NCBI GenBank assembly: GCA_014730055.1
Contig: WJIV01000102.1
Location: 1-26,205, forward strand
Origin: Candidatus Bathyarchaeota archaeon
GTDB taxonomy: Archaea; Thermoproteota; Bathyarchaeia; TCS64
Direction of reading: 5' to 3'
DNA: 26,205 nucleotides
The position numbers were made by a program, and so were the translations under genes. The first letter of the stretch is position 1; every line of letters begins with the position of its first letter. The notes beneath the pieces were generated by a model. That model had not been told where the DNA came from, did no database searches, and saw nothing but the letters and a program-made list of their open reading frames with translations. This document shows positions 1 through 7,770 of the stretch, one piece after another.

Positions 1-618
1 GGTTACAGTCCCCACCACATGGGGTTCCCTGGCACAATAACATTCAGTTGGGATACCTTGAAGGGTGTCTTAATGGATACCATTGGATCTCTGGCTGAGC
101 ATGGTATTAAACGGTTTTTGATCATCAACGGGCATGGTGGGAACAGAAATATTATGAACCTTGTTGTACAGCTGGCTAAGAGGGAATTCGGAGTCATGGT
201 GACTGCACCAAGCGGGCCCTCGGATACCGAACTTGCTAAGCAGATCGATAAACGTAGAAAATCCCACTGGGATGTACACAGTGGACCCACAGAGACAAGC
301 GGCGCCTTAGCTCTGTTCCCTGAGCTCGTTGATATGGAAAGCTTGGAGGATTGGGAGGTAACTCTTAATGTTCATCCTAGGTTATTGAAGTTCCTCGATC
401 CGGAGAGGGATGATTATGAACTCGTCTCCCAGCTCTGGGGGGCATGCAGTCAACCGGATACCGATGATTTCACGAGCAGCGGTGTCTACGGTACCAACGA
501 TCCTCGAGATGCTGATCCGGAGGAGTACAAGAAACGATTCGAGGAGCGTGTAGAGTTCTTAGCTGAGTTCATTAGAAGATGGAAGGAGATAGATACCCCT
601 CCCGCTTTTAGAGACTAG
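1..618 (+). CDS. Creatininase-family amidohydrolase (3' part only)
   Basis: This is the C-terminal ~205 residues of a creatininase/MftE-type metallohydrolase. The reading frame is open from base 1, so the start lies outside the window. Visible family signatures are SPHHMGFPGT at the very beginning, the metal-ligand loop NGHGGN (in the context FLIINGHGGNRNI) and the later block HSGPTETSGAL, a variant of the usual HAGxxETS. The family hydrolyses cyclic or linear amides such as creatinine and formamidopyrimidines, usually with two divalent metals; the substrate cannot be read here. The stop at 616-618 lies inside the 3' end of the convergent gene downstream, so the two coding regions overlap tail to tail by about 11 bases. 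Family assignment is secure; the exact reaction is not. Confidence 0.88.
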   Translation, partial: GYSPHHMGFPGTITFSWDTLKGVLMDTIGSLAEHGIKRFLIINGHGGNRNIMNLVVQLAKREFGVMVTAPSGPSDTELAKQIDKRRKSHWDVHSGPTETSGALALFPELVDMESLEDWEVTLNVHPRLLKFLDPERDDYELVSQLWGACSQPDTDDFTSSGVYGTNDPRDADPEEYKKRFEERVEFLAEFIRRWKEIDTPPAFRD

Positions 619-1561
619 TTCTACTTTTTTCCTCATCTATAGTCTCGGACAGTTCTGTCTTACCGTACATCTCTCTTAATCGGTCTTCAGGTAGAAACTC
701 AAGCTCCCTCCTTCGCCAACTGCTAACTCCAATGATTACATTGAACTCGTCCCAAGTTACTCCTCTTTTCGATATCTGTTCCCATGAATTTGCCCTTTTA
801 AGCTCGTTTAATGAGTCTTGCATTGCTTTAACAGCTGGGTAAAGGCATATCATAGGTACTGAAAGGTACTTGACGCCAAGCCTCTCCAGTTCATCGAGTG
901 AGAAGGAGGGGGTTTTTCCACCTGGAATTATGTTAAATGCAAGGTGTCCCGGTACTTTCTTGACAAGCTCCTTTACCTCACTAATTTTTTGAGGTGCCTC
1001 AACATAACATAATTAGCTCCAGCTTTGGCGTAGTTTATAGCCCTTTTTAAGCATTCTTCGAACCCCTTGATGCTCCTCGCATCTGTCCTTGCGCCAATAA
1101 CCATATCGATACCAGTATCATCCTTAGCTTTGATGGCAGCTCTGATCCTTTGTATCATCTCTTCCTCAGGGATGACCTCCTTTCCTGACATGTGTCCACA
1201 CCGTTTTGGCCATACCTGATCCTCCAGTCTTACACTTGCCGCCCCTATCTTCGCGAAATTAAGAACGGTCCAATATACATTCAAAGCGTTCCCATATCCC
1301 GTGTCGATATCAACATCGACAGGTAGGTCTACGGCATTAACAATTGTTCGTGTCCTTTCCAACATCTCATGATAACCAATAAGCCCCATATCTGGTTAGA
1401 CCAATGAGAGAGGCGCTTATACCATAACCAGTAGTACCTACGACGCTAAAACCAGCTCTCTTTATTAATATAGCAGATAGAGCGTCATAAGCACAAGGAC
1501 GCAGGAGAAGTCCTTCCGTGTTAAGTAAATCTCTAAAGATTTTACCCTTGGACGTGTTCAT
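608..1561 (-). pseudogene. Isocitrate lyase/PEP mutase-family gene, two single-base frameshifts
   Basis: Three consecutive pieces of one protein lie in different frames: N-terminal 1561-1397, central 1395-1002, C-terminal 1000-608. Joined, they give about 317 residues, near the family norm of ~290-300. The first junction has one surplus base near 1396; skipping it turns SLIGL into SLIGLPDMGL, as relatives have. The second lacks one base near 1001-1002; restoring it gives an EAPQKISEVKELV continuation. Motifs include DIDTGYGN, EDQVWPKRCGHMSGK (the KRCGH catalytic loop of methylisocitrate and dimethylmalate lyases) and ARTDA. The family cleaves or forms C-C or P-C bonds in small 2-hydroxyacids; KRCGH favours a lyase over PEP mutase. 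The gene is either a recent pseudogene or intact with two assembly errors. A TATA element sits 25 bases upstream of the ATG. Confidence 0.85.
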
Positions 1562-1581
1562 GGTTTAGTTATAGCGAATGC

Positions 1582-1588
1582 AAATATA
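1582..1588 (-). promoter_or_regulatory. TATA element of the lyase-family gene
   Basis: Minus-strand TATATTT is centred about 25 bases before the ATG at 1561. This spacing fits archaeal TATA-box geometry with a transcript beginning at or near the start codon. No Shine-Dalgarno sequence is visible before this ATG. Confidence 0.5.
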
Positions 1589-1638
1589 TCTACTAGTACT
1601 TTTACAGTTCGACCACAAGACCTCTTGAGGCATAAATG

Positions 1639-1647
1639 TATAATATT
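1639..1647 (+). promoter_or_regulatory. TATA element of the GNAT gene
   Basis: TATAATATT is centred about 24 bases upstream of the ATG at 1667. There is no Shine-Dalgarno motif, so the transcript is probably leaderless. Confidence 0.5.
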
Positions 1648-1666
1648 TAGATGAAAACATCGTGCT

Positions 1667-2164
1667 ATGCACGGACTATCTCCTGATTATAGCCTGAGAA
1701 ATACACTCAGGCCTGGAGATCTTGGTTATATTACCTACCTCCACGGTTCTATATACAGCGAAGAGTATGGGTTTGACCTTTCTTTCGAAAAGTATGTCTT
1801 TGAACCGCTTTGTGATTTTGCTCTCGCGGTTCCAAATGACAAGGAGAGAATCTGGATAATTGAGAGAGGGTCTGATATCGTTGGCTGTGTGGCGATTGTG
1901 GAAGGTGAAGAGGATAAAGCTCAGTTGAGGTGGCTGATCTTGAAACCAGAGGACCGAGGTAAAGGTTTGGGCCGTATGCTTGTCCAGTTGGCGGTGGACT
2001 TCTGTAGGGTTAGTGGGTACAATGAAGTATTTCTCTGGACAGTATCTGAACTTGATGCAGCTCGTTATCTATATGAGTCAATGGGCTTTCATTTAGAGGA
2101 TTCCAATGAGAACAAGATCTGGGGAAGAGTTCTAGTTGAGGAGAAATATGTTTTAGAATTATAA
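1667..2164 (+). CDS. GNAT-family N-acetyltransferase
   Basis: A 165-residue acetyl-CoA-dependent N-acetyltransferase. The acetyl-CoA pyrophosphate loop is RGKGLGRML (residues 97-105), preceded by the strand LRWLILKPED. The C-terminal half holds FLWTVSELDAARYLYESMGF, which closely resembles the GNAT half of bacterial MarR-GNAT fusion proteins. The MarR-like DNA-binding half is absent here; the first ~60 residues look like the GNAT N-terminus. The substrate is unknown; free amino acids or small amines are possible. The gene stands alone between divergent and downstream promoters. The ATG at 1667 is supported by the TATA element 24 bases upstream. Fold assignment is firm, function open. Confidence 0.88.
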   Translation: MHGLSPDYSLRNTLRPGDLGYITYLHGSIYSEEYGFDLSFEKYVFEPLCDFALAVPNDKERIWIIERGSDIVGCVAIVEGEEDKAQLRWLILKPEDRGKGLGRMLVQLAVDFCRVSGYNEVFLWTVSELDAARYLYESMGFHLEDSNENKIWGRVLVEEKYVLEL

Positions 2165-2261
2165 CCTGGAGTTCCATCAATCCTTCTGGCTCTTATAAGT
2201 ATTGTAGATCAGAGTTACATACACAGCAATATACACCACATCACGATATCAATCATAAAGT

Positions 2262-3185
2262 GTGGGGAGGATGTCAGTACAACAACTAGTATGTTCGGAA
2301 TGTGACTCAGAGGAATTGATAACAGACCAGCACACCGGGGAGATGGTATGTACCCAGTGTGGTACAGTTCTGAGAGAAACATCCATTGATACAGGGCCGG
2401 AGTGGAGGGCCTTCAGCCTACAGCAGCAACAGGACCTAACTAGGACAGGAGCACCTCTAACCTACACTATTCATGATAAGGGACTAAGCACGACGATCAG
2501 CTGGAAGAGCCTTGATGGAACAGGCAGGCGTATGAATGCAGAGGAGCAGCGTCGCCAATACCGTCTTAGAAAATGGCAGAGGAGAACAACAAGCAGTGAT
2601 AGCATACAGAGGAACCTCACTCAGGCACTTAGTGAGCTAAACAGGATCACGAACCATCTAAACCTACCTAAAAATGTCGCTGAGACAGCAGCCATGATCT
2701 ACAGGCGTGCAGTCCATAGGCAGTTAATTAAAGGCAGAACAATACAGGCCATGGTGGCGGCAAGCATATACACAGCATGCAGACAGTGTACTGTTATCCG
2801 TAGCCTCGAGGATGTGGCGGATGCTGCTAACATCACCCGTAAGGAAGCCGCAAGAAATTATCGTTTTCTATATAACGAGCTGAACACTGATGTTCCTCAG
2901 GTCGATAGGGATAACCTGATATCTAATTATGTTTCAAAGCTGCGAATCAGCGGACTAACTGAACAAAAGGCTCGGAGGATTCTTGAGGAAGCTGAGGAGC
3001 AGAAACTAACCATCGGCAAGGCCCCGGAGGGAATAACAGCCGCTTGCATATATATTGCATGTAGACTTATGGAGGAACACCGTACACAGGGAGAGATAGC
3101 TAGGGTTGCTCAGATAACAGAGGTTACCATAAGGAATCGTTACAAGGAGCTTATGAGAAACCTGGAATTCACAGTGGAGTTATAA
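2262..3185 (+). CDS. tfb: Transcription initiation factor IIB (TFB)
   Basis: Archaeal TFIIB homologue that bridges TBP-bound promoter DNA and RNA polymerase. The N-terminal zinc ribbon has CSEC and CTQC pairs (Cys 11, 14, 30, 33). The B-reader/linker follows, with DTGPEWRAF, TGAPLTYTIHDKGLSTTI and YRLRKWQRR. Two cyclin-like repeats fill residues ~115-305, each with a typical ACR-type helix (SIYTACRQ, CIYIACRLM). Length (304-307) is normal. The start is ambiguous: GTG at 2262 or ATG at 2271. GGGGAGG directly abuts the ATG, too close for an ordinary ribosome binding site. TATA-like stretches lie at 2193-2200 and 2228-2234. It is followed after two bases by a CBS-domain gene and almost certainly shares its transcript. 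Confidence 0.96.
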   Translation: MGRMSVQQLVCSECDSEELITDQHTGEMVCTQCGTVLRETSIDTGPEWRAFSLQQQQDLTRTGAPLTYTIHDKGLSTTISWKSLDGTGRRMNAEEQRRQYRLRKWQRRTTSSDSIQRNLTQALSELNRITNHLNLPKNVAETAAMIYRRAVHRQLIKGRTIQAMVAASIYTACRQCTVIRSLEDVADAANITRKEAARNYRFLYNELNTDVPQVDRDNLISNYVSKLRISGLTEQKARRILEEAEEQKLTIGKAPEGITAACIYIACRLMEEHRTQGEIARVAQITEVTIRNRYKELMRNLEFTVEL

Positions 3186-3187
3186 CC

Positions 3188-3619
3188 ATGATACCCCGGG
3201 TTCGCCATGTAATGAAGCGTGATCCCCTGACCTTGGATGAGACTTACACTGTCACAGAGGCGGCAAGAATGATGGTGGATTATGCCATGGATACTCTAAT
3301 CATCACATATATGGGGAATATCCTTGGTGCAATAACTTACCGTGATCTGATTCGCTACCTAATCCAGCCTGGAGTTGACCCAGATGATACCGTAATCGGT
3401 GAATTAGTTGATTCTGACGTGGTTCTTGTACGTCCAAGCACGACGCTGGAGGACGCTATAATTCTCATGCTAGAGACAGGTAAAAACACACTACCAGTTG
3501 TCGACTCTGAAATCGTCGGTTATATTGGCTACACGGATATCCTTCGTATGGTAAATCGGATAGAAGCGGTAGCTACAAATAATGATGATCAATTCGATCC
3601 ACGAAAATTTATTGTATAA
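3188..3619 (+). CDS. Two-CBS-domain protein
   Basis: A 143-residue protein made only of a CBS pair (Bateman module): CBS1 ~residues 6-60 (VRHVMKRDPLTLDET to ITYRDLIRYLI), CBS2 ~70-130 (IGELVDSDVVLVRPSTTLED to GYIGYTDILRMV). Such modules bind adenine nucleotides or S-adenosyl compounds and act as energy or metabolite sensors, usually on a partner protein. No effector domain is attached. The ATG follows the tfb stop codon with only two bases between, so translation is probably coupled. The arrangement suggests, without proving, a role in modulating transcription initiation or simply shared expression. Confidence 0.9.
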   Translation: MIPRVRHVMKRDPLTLDETYTVTEAARMMVDYAMDTLIITYMGNILGAITYRDLIRYLIQPGVDPDDTVIGELVDSDVVLVRPSTTLEDAIILMLETGKNTLPVVDSEIVGYIGYTDILRMVNRIEAVATNNDDQFDPRKFIV

Positions 3620-3622
3620 ATA
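3615..3622 (+). promoter_or_regulatory. TATA element of the HIT gene
   Basis: TATAAATA overlaps the stop codon of the CBS gene and is centred ~48 bases before the HIT ATG. This predicts a transcript with a short (~20 base), AT-rich leader. Confidence 0.4.
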
Positions 3623-3665
3623 CCAGAAGATACATAAAAAATCAAAATAAAGAATAAATGATTTA

Positions 3666-4082
3666 ATGAGCTGTATCTTCTGCAAGATCATAAAAGGGGA
3701 ATCTCATGCCTACAAGGTCTACGAAGATGACCTGACCTTGTCTTTTCTAGATATCAACCCAATCTCTCACGGTCATATACTAGTTATTACTAAGCGACAC
3801 GAACCAAGGCTGGAAAATTTGCCAAGGGAGCACTCAGATGCTCTATTTCAGACTGTCAGAAAACTCGTAGGCCCAATCCAGAAAGCTGCAGGTGCACCTT
3901 CTGCTAATATTGGAATAAATAATGGAAGGGAGGCAGGTCAGATTATTCAACATATTCATGTTCATATTATTCCGAGAGACGGAAGTAAACCTGCTTGGAG
4001 AAAAGATTTAACGAGGATGCCTAAGTCGAGTGGATACTTTGAGGATACTGCAGAGAAAATAAGAGGAATAATTGGTCCTTAG
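3666..4082 (+). CDS. HIT-family nucleotide hydrolase/transferase
   Basis: A 138-residue histidine-triad protein. The catalytic triad HIHVHIIPR is at residues 96-104, and the N-terminal CIFCKI (Cys 3, Cys 6) matches the zinc-binding pair of many Hint/Fhit-like enzymes. The nucleotide-binding signature SFLDINPISHGHILVI is intact. Members cleave the phosphoramidate or phosphoanhydride bonds of nucleotide conjugates such as AMP-lysine or Ap4A. The exact substrate cannot be assigned. The stop codon overlaps the 3' end of the convergent flavoprotein gene by four bases. Confidence 0.93.
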   Translation: MSCIFCKIIKGESHAYKVYEDDLTLSFLDINPISHGHILVITKRHEPRLENLPREHSDALFQTVRKLVGPIQKAAGAPSANIGINNGREAGQIIQHIHVHIIPRDGSKPAWRKDLTRMPKSSGYFEDTAEKIRGIIGP

Positions 4083-5779
4083 TCTTTCTTTAGAAGATCT
4101 TTTGGGAATGGCCAGGCCTGGAGACTGCCGTCACTAAATTTGACATTTTCGAAACCCATATTCCGCATGACCCTTTCAGCTATGTATGCGGTAATACTGG
4201 TGTTACAGAAGAATATGATCTCTTTGTCTTTAGGTAGTTTCTCGTAGTCTTCTTTTAACTGTCCCAGAGGGATATTTACTGTATGCTCTGTTTTTATCGT
4301 GTTAGCCTCATACGCCGGGCGTCCCCTGCAGTCGATGAACATGAAATCTTCGTCACTCTCCAGCTTCTCTTTCAATGTAAGTGGATCGATCCCATGAGCA
4401 AGCTTATCATTTTTGTTACGTACTACATTAGCTGCATGAGCAATAGCATCTATGGCAGTGCTATATGGAGGGGCGTAGGCTAGATCGAGGTCGGCTAGAT
4501 CTTTCACAGTTCCACCGTAGTTTAGGACCGTCGCAGCCACGTCTATACGTTTAATCCCTTCACCCTTCCCTACTACCTGACAGCCAAGTAGTTTCCCGGA
4601 TTTATCGGCGACCAGTTTAATTACAAAAGTCTCTGATCCAGGAATATAGTGACTGTAATCATGTTTGGGACAGAGACTAGTAACCACATCGTAGCTATGT
4701 TCCCGTGCCTGTTTCTCAGTTAACCCAGTGGAGCCACAATTAAAATCGAGTATCTTGAAGACAGCTGTGGATAGGACACCTGGGAATTTTTCTTTCATAC
4801 CCTTGATGTTATTGGCTATTATTCTACCATGTTTGTTTGCGGTGCTACCCATTGGTGCGTAGACTTTCTCACCGGTTACGAGGTGCTTGCACTCGATACA
4901 GTCTCCTCCGGCGTAGATATCTGGGTCGTTGGTCTGAAGAAACTCATTAACCGATATTGCCCTTGTTGGACCAGTCTCAAGCCCGGATTCAACACCCAGT
5001 TTGGTATTTGGTCTAACCCCTATGGCAACTATTACCATATCTGCGTCCACCCTTCTGCCGTCCGCTGTCTCAACCCCGGCTACCTTTCCCTCACCATCAT
5101 CCAGAATTCTGTTCACAGGACTTCCTGTTATTATTTTGGCGCCGTTTTCCCTGAGATAGTTCTCTAAGAGTAATGCCATTTCAGGATCCATAAGATTTGG
5201 TACTAGGTTCGGCATCATCTCAAGTATAGTAACTTGGATACCCCTCTCGATAAATGCGCTACAGGTCTCCATACCTATTAGACCGCCACCAACTATGGCT
5301 ATCTTAGATGCGCCCGCATCGAGGGCCTGTTTTATTGCTCTTGCGTGATGAGGCGTATAAAGACGATGAACTCCCTCAAGCTCTATGCCCTCCATCTTAG
5401 GTACAAAGGGGCTGGCGCCCGTAGCCAGGACGAGTTTATCGTATGGAAGATCCCTCTCCTTCTGAGTTTTTAGATCCAGAACCCTTACCGTCTTACTCTC
5501 ACGATCTATATTCAATGCCTCAGTCAAGTCAAGGATCTCAATATCCTTGGTCTCCTTGAAGTATTTTGCGTCCCGAATCTCCCCTGTAGCAGTCTTCAGG
5601 AGTGCATCATATTCCTTCACGATGTCTCCTATGTAGAAAGGCATCCCACAACCAGCGTAGCTAAGAAGATCCCCCTTCTCGATGATAGTAATTTCCATTT
5701 CGTTATCAAGCCTTCTTAACCTAGCAGCAGCTTTGGGCCCAGTGGCGACTCCACCAATTATTAGAACTTTTTCAACCAT
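4079..5779 (-). CDS. CoA-disulfide reductase-like FAD/NAD(P) oxidoreductase with rhodanese domain
   Basis: A 566-residue flavoprotein of the CoA-disulfide reductase/NADH oxidase/persulfide reductase group. The N-terminal FAD motif is GGVATGPKAAARLRRLD. The single redox cysteine is C44 in SYAGCGMPFYIGD, the position of CoADR Cys43. The NAD(P) motif is GGGLIGMETCSAF and the second FAD motif is IYAGGDCIE. After the dimerisation domain, residues ~465-560 form a rhodanese domain with cysteine C525 in FFCNTS. This architecture is known from CoADR-Rhd proteins and NADH-dependent persulfide reductases, so the likely role is reducing CoA disulfide, CoA persulfide or polysulfide. It is downstream of the hydrolase gene at 5816-6616 (36-base gap), probably one operon. 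GGTG seven bases before the ATG is a weak ribosome binding site. Confidence 0.92.
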   Translation of the reverse strand: MVEKVLIIGGVATGPKAAARLRRLDNEMEITIIEKGDLLSYAGCGMPFYIGDIVKEYDALLKTATGEIRDAKYFKETKDIEILDLTEALNIDRESKTVRVLDLKTQKERDLPYDKLVLATGASPFVPKMEGIELEGVHRLYTPHHARAIKQALDAGASKIAIVGGGLIGMETCSAFIERGIQVTILEMMPNLVPNLMDPEMALLLENYLRENGAKIITGSPVNRILDDGEGKVAGVETADGRRVDADMVIVAIGVRPNTKLGVESGLETGPTRAISVNEFLQTNDPDIYAGGDCIECKHLVTGEKVYAPMGSTANKHGRIIANNIKGMKEKFPGVLSTAVFKILDFNCGSTGLTEKQAREHSYDVVTSLCPKHDYSHYIPGSETFVIKLVADKSGKLLGCQVVGKGEGIKRIDVAATVLNYGGTVKDLADLDLAYAPPYSTAIDAIAHAANVVRNKNDKLAHGIDPLTLKEKLESDEDFMFIDCRGRPAYEANTIKTEHTVNIPLGQLKEDYEKLPKDKEIIFFCNTSITAYIAERVMRNMGFENVKFSDGSLQAWPFPKDLLKKD

Positions 5780-5815
5780 TTTTTAACACCATTTACTGAA
5801 ACATAGAGGGCTTAA

Positions 5816-6616
5816 TCATATTTTAAGAGCTTTGAAGAACTCCTCAAGCCTCTTCTCCATGCTCTCCCCCATTGCGTACACGTTGTGCTCAACCGACTGG
5901 AATATCTCCAGATTTACATCCGCGCATGCATTACCAAGGGCCTCCGCTAGAGGTATGGCGTGAGTTTGAGCCGGAACGTTCTCATCATTTTCACCGTGAT
6001 AGATGGCTGTCTTGGGCAATTTTTCGCCTAGCTTCAGATCCTGCAGCTTATTTATTGGGTCGCTGGATTTGATCTTCTCTATGGCTTCTTCGTCTGATGT
6101 GTCAGGCGGTATATCATATGCCCTCAGACAGGGTTCCTTGAATTTCCCAGCCTTTATAATATCCGATAGGTTGGCGACAGCCTGCATCACCGCAACCGCT
6201 TTCACTTTTCCCTTCATGGGACCAAGAACACTGTTCCAAATGAGGGCGCCTCCAAGGCCTCCACCCATCAAGCCAAGTCTATTTGTATCTATGCCTTTGA
6301 TATTCTCTAGTGCTTTAAGAAGAGCTGCATTCGCCTTTACTGCACATTCATTTCCCCAATGGTCTCCACATGCATGGCTTCCCGCTATCGCACAGCCGCC
6401 GCCCCTCATGACAGCGTCCAAGAATACCTTTTTTGAGGGTATGTCTATCCAGTCGGCTTCTCCATCTCTCACATATCCTCTTGCACCATGATGATGTATT
6501 ACTAGAGGAACTGATGTATCCTGAGTAAATCCTGGGGGAGTCCAGATGTAGCACCATTCTCCACCAGCCTTGAAAAAGACCTTATGCTCTCCATCCTTAA
6601 GCTCAGCTTCCAACAT
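5816..6616 (-). CDS. Alpha/beta hydrolase-fold protein lacking the nucleophilic serine
   Basis: A 266-residue alpha/beta hydrolase, dienelactone hydrolase/acyl-peptidase-like in layout. Visible parts are the oxyanion strand VPLVIHHHGARG, the nucleophile elbow RLGLMGGGLGGAL, the acid loop YHGENDENVP and the terminal histidine loop SVEHNVYAM. In the elbow the expected G-x-S-x-G is G-G-G-L-G: the nucleophile position, residue 120, is glycine (codon GGC, one transition from AGC serine). The acid and histidine loops remain. It may be a non-catalytic binder or carrier, use another mechanism, or contain a sequence error. It lies upstream of and probably in one operon with the CoADR-rhodanese gene. 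The substrate is unknown. Confidence 0.8.
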   Translation of the reverse strand: MLEAELKDGEHKVFFKAGGEWCYIWTPPGFTQDTSVPLVIHHHGARGYVRDGEADWIDIPSKKVFLDAVMRGGGCAIAGSHACGDHWGNECAVKANAALLKALENIKGIDTNRLGLMGGGLGGALIWNSVLGPMKGKVKAVAVMQAVANLSDIIKAGKFKEPCLRAYDIPPDTSDEEAIEKIKSSDPINKLQDLKLGEKLPKTAIYHGENDENVPAQTHAIPLAEALGNACADVNLEIFQSVEHNVYAMGESMEKRLEEFFKALKI

Positions 6617-6691
6617 TGTAATCCGTTTTAACTATAGGTTTTTGAGTAAATAACGGTGACTTTCGAAAAGTTACTAAGTAACCAGTGTATC

Positions 6692-7768
6692 ATGCCAGTT
6701 ATGTCTATTCTATTTAAGCCATTCAAGATTCGAGACTTGGAGATAAGAAACCGTTTTATGAGAAGTGCCACAACCAGCGCTTACGCTGACGAGGATGGAA
6801 TCCTGAGAGATCCCATCATAAGTCTATATGAGAGACTAAGTAAGGGCCAGATTGGGCTCATAGTTAAAGGGCATCTTTACGTGCAGGACAAAGGCAAAGC
6901 CCATACAGGGATGGCAGGCATAAGCCACGACAATCACATACCCAGACTAAAGGAGCTAACCGAGGCGGTGCATCAACATGGAGTTCACATAGTAGCACAG
7001 ATAAATCATGCAGGTGTGGTTCACCAGCCTGATAGGGCAGGTCCAAGTGTGTACTCTGAGGATGACTGGGTTAGTCGGGAAATGTCAGTGGATGAAATCG
7101 AGGCTACAGTGGAGGCTTATGGTGATGCCGCTGACAGAGCGATGCAGGCGGGCTTCGACGGTGTTCAGATACATGGTGCTCATGGATACCTGGTCAGCCA
7201 GTTCTTGAGCAGGCTGGTCAACCAGAGAGATGATAGGTACGGTGGAAGCCTTGACAAAAGGACGCGTTTCCTAATAGAGGTCTATGATGAGGTGAGGAAG
7301 AGAGTTGGGAATGAGCCAGTCCTTATCAAGATAAATTGTGACGACTTCAGCCCTGAAGGATTCACTGTTGAGGACTGCATCAGTGTCTGCAAGAAACTTG
7401 CTGAAAAGGGGATCGACCATATAGAGATAAGTGGGGGAGGCAGAGGAAGCCAGACACGATTAAGGGAAAGAGCAAAACATGGAGACGCTGCCTACAGCGA
7501 GCTAGCATTCGCAGGCCACATGAGTAAGATCAGGAAAGAATTAGATTTCTCACCAATGGGTCTGGTTTACGGCTTCAGGAATCTTGATACAATGAAAAAG
7601 GCAGTCTCAGAAGGACTTACTGATATGGTCTCTATGAGCCGCCCATTCATCCGAGAACCTTACCTAGTGGATAAACTCAGTAAAGGACAGAGTCAAGCCG
7701 AGTGTATCCGGTGCGATGCCTGCAGGGCGTATTTTGGGAAGGAAATGATGAGGTGCCTCCTCGAGTGA
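6692..7768 (+). CDS. NADH:flavin oxidoreductase, Old Yellow Enzyme family
   Basis: A TIM-barrel FMN oxidoreductase of about 358 residues. The start MSILFKPFKIRDLEIRNRF is typical of the family; ATG 6692 (or 6701) is preferred over the upstream in-frame GTG at 6656. Signatures are IHGAHGYLVSQFLS and NQRDDRYGGSLDKRTRF, with late FMN-phosphate contacts SEGLTDMVSMSRPFI. The C-terminus ends in CIRCDACRAYFGKEMMRC, matching the 4Fe-4S cysteine cluster of 2,4-dienoyl-CoA reductase and trimethylamine dehydrogenase relatives. The protein stops there, without the FAD/NAD(P) domains those enzymes carry. It therefore probably needs a separate electron donor. It is divergent from the hydrolase-flavoprotein pair, whose flavoprotein is a conceivable donor (inference only). 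Confidence 0.88.
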   Translation: MPVMSILFKPFKIRDLEIRNRFMRSATTSAYADEDGILRDPIISLYERLSKGQIGLIVKGHLYVQDKGKAHTGMAGISHDNHIPRLKELTEAVHQHGVHIVAQINHAGVVHQPDRAGPSVYSEDDWVSREMSVDEIEATVEAYGDAADRAMQAGFDGVQIHGAHGYLVSQFLSRLVNQRDDRYGGSLDKRTRFLIEVYDEVRKRVGNEPVLIKINCDDFSPEGFTVEDCISVCKKLAEKGIDHIEISGGGRGSQTRLRERAKHGDAAYSELAFAGHMSKIRKELDFSPMGLVYGFRNLDTMKKAVSEGLTDMVSMSRPFIREPYLVDKLSKGQSQAECIRCDACRAYFGKEMMRCLLE

Positions 7769-7770
7769 TC

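Noticed and set aside
4079..4082. Four-base overlap of HIT and flavoprotein genes as a possible frameshift or misannotation
   Set aside because: Both proteins have complete, normal C-termini; it is a simple convergent stop-codon overlap.
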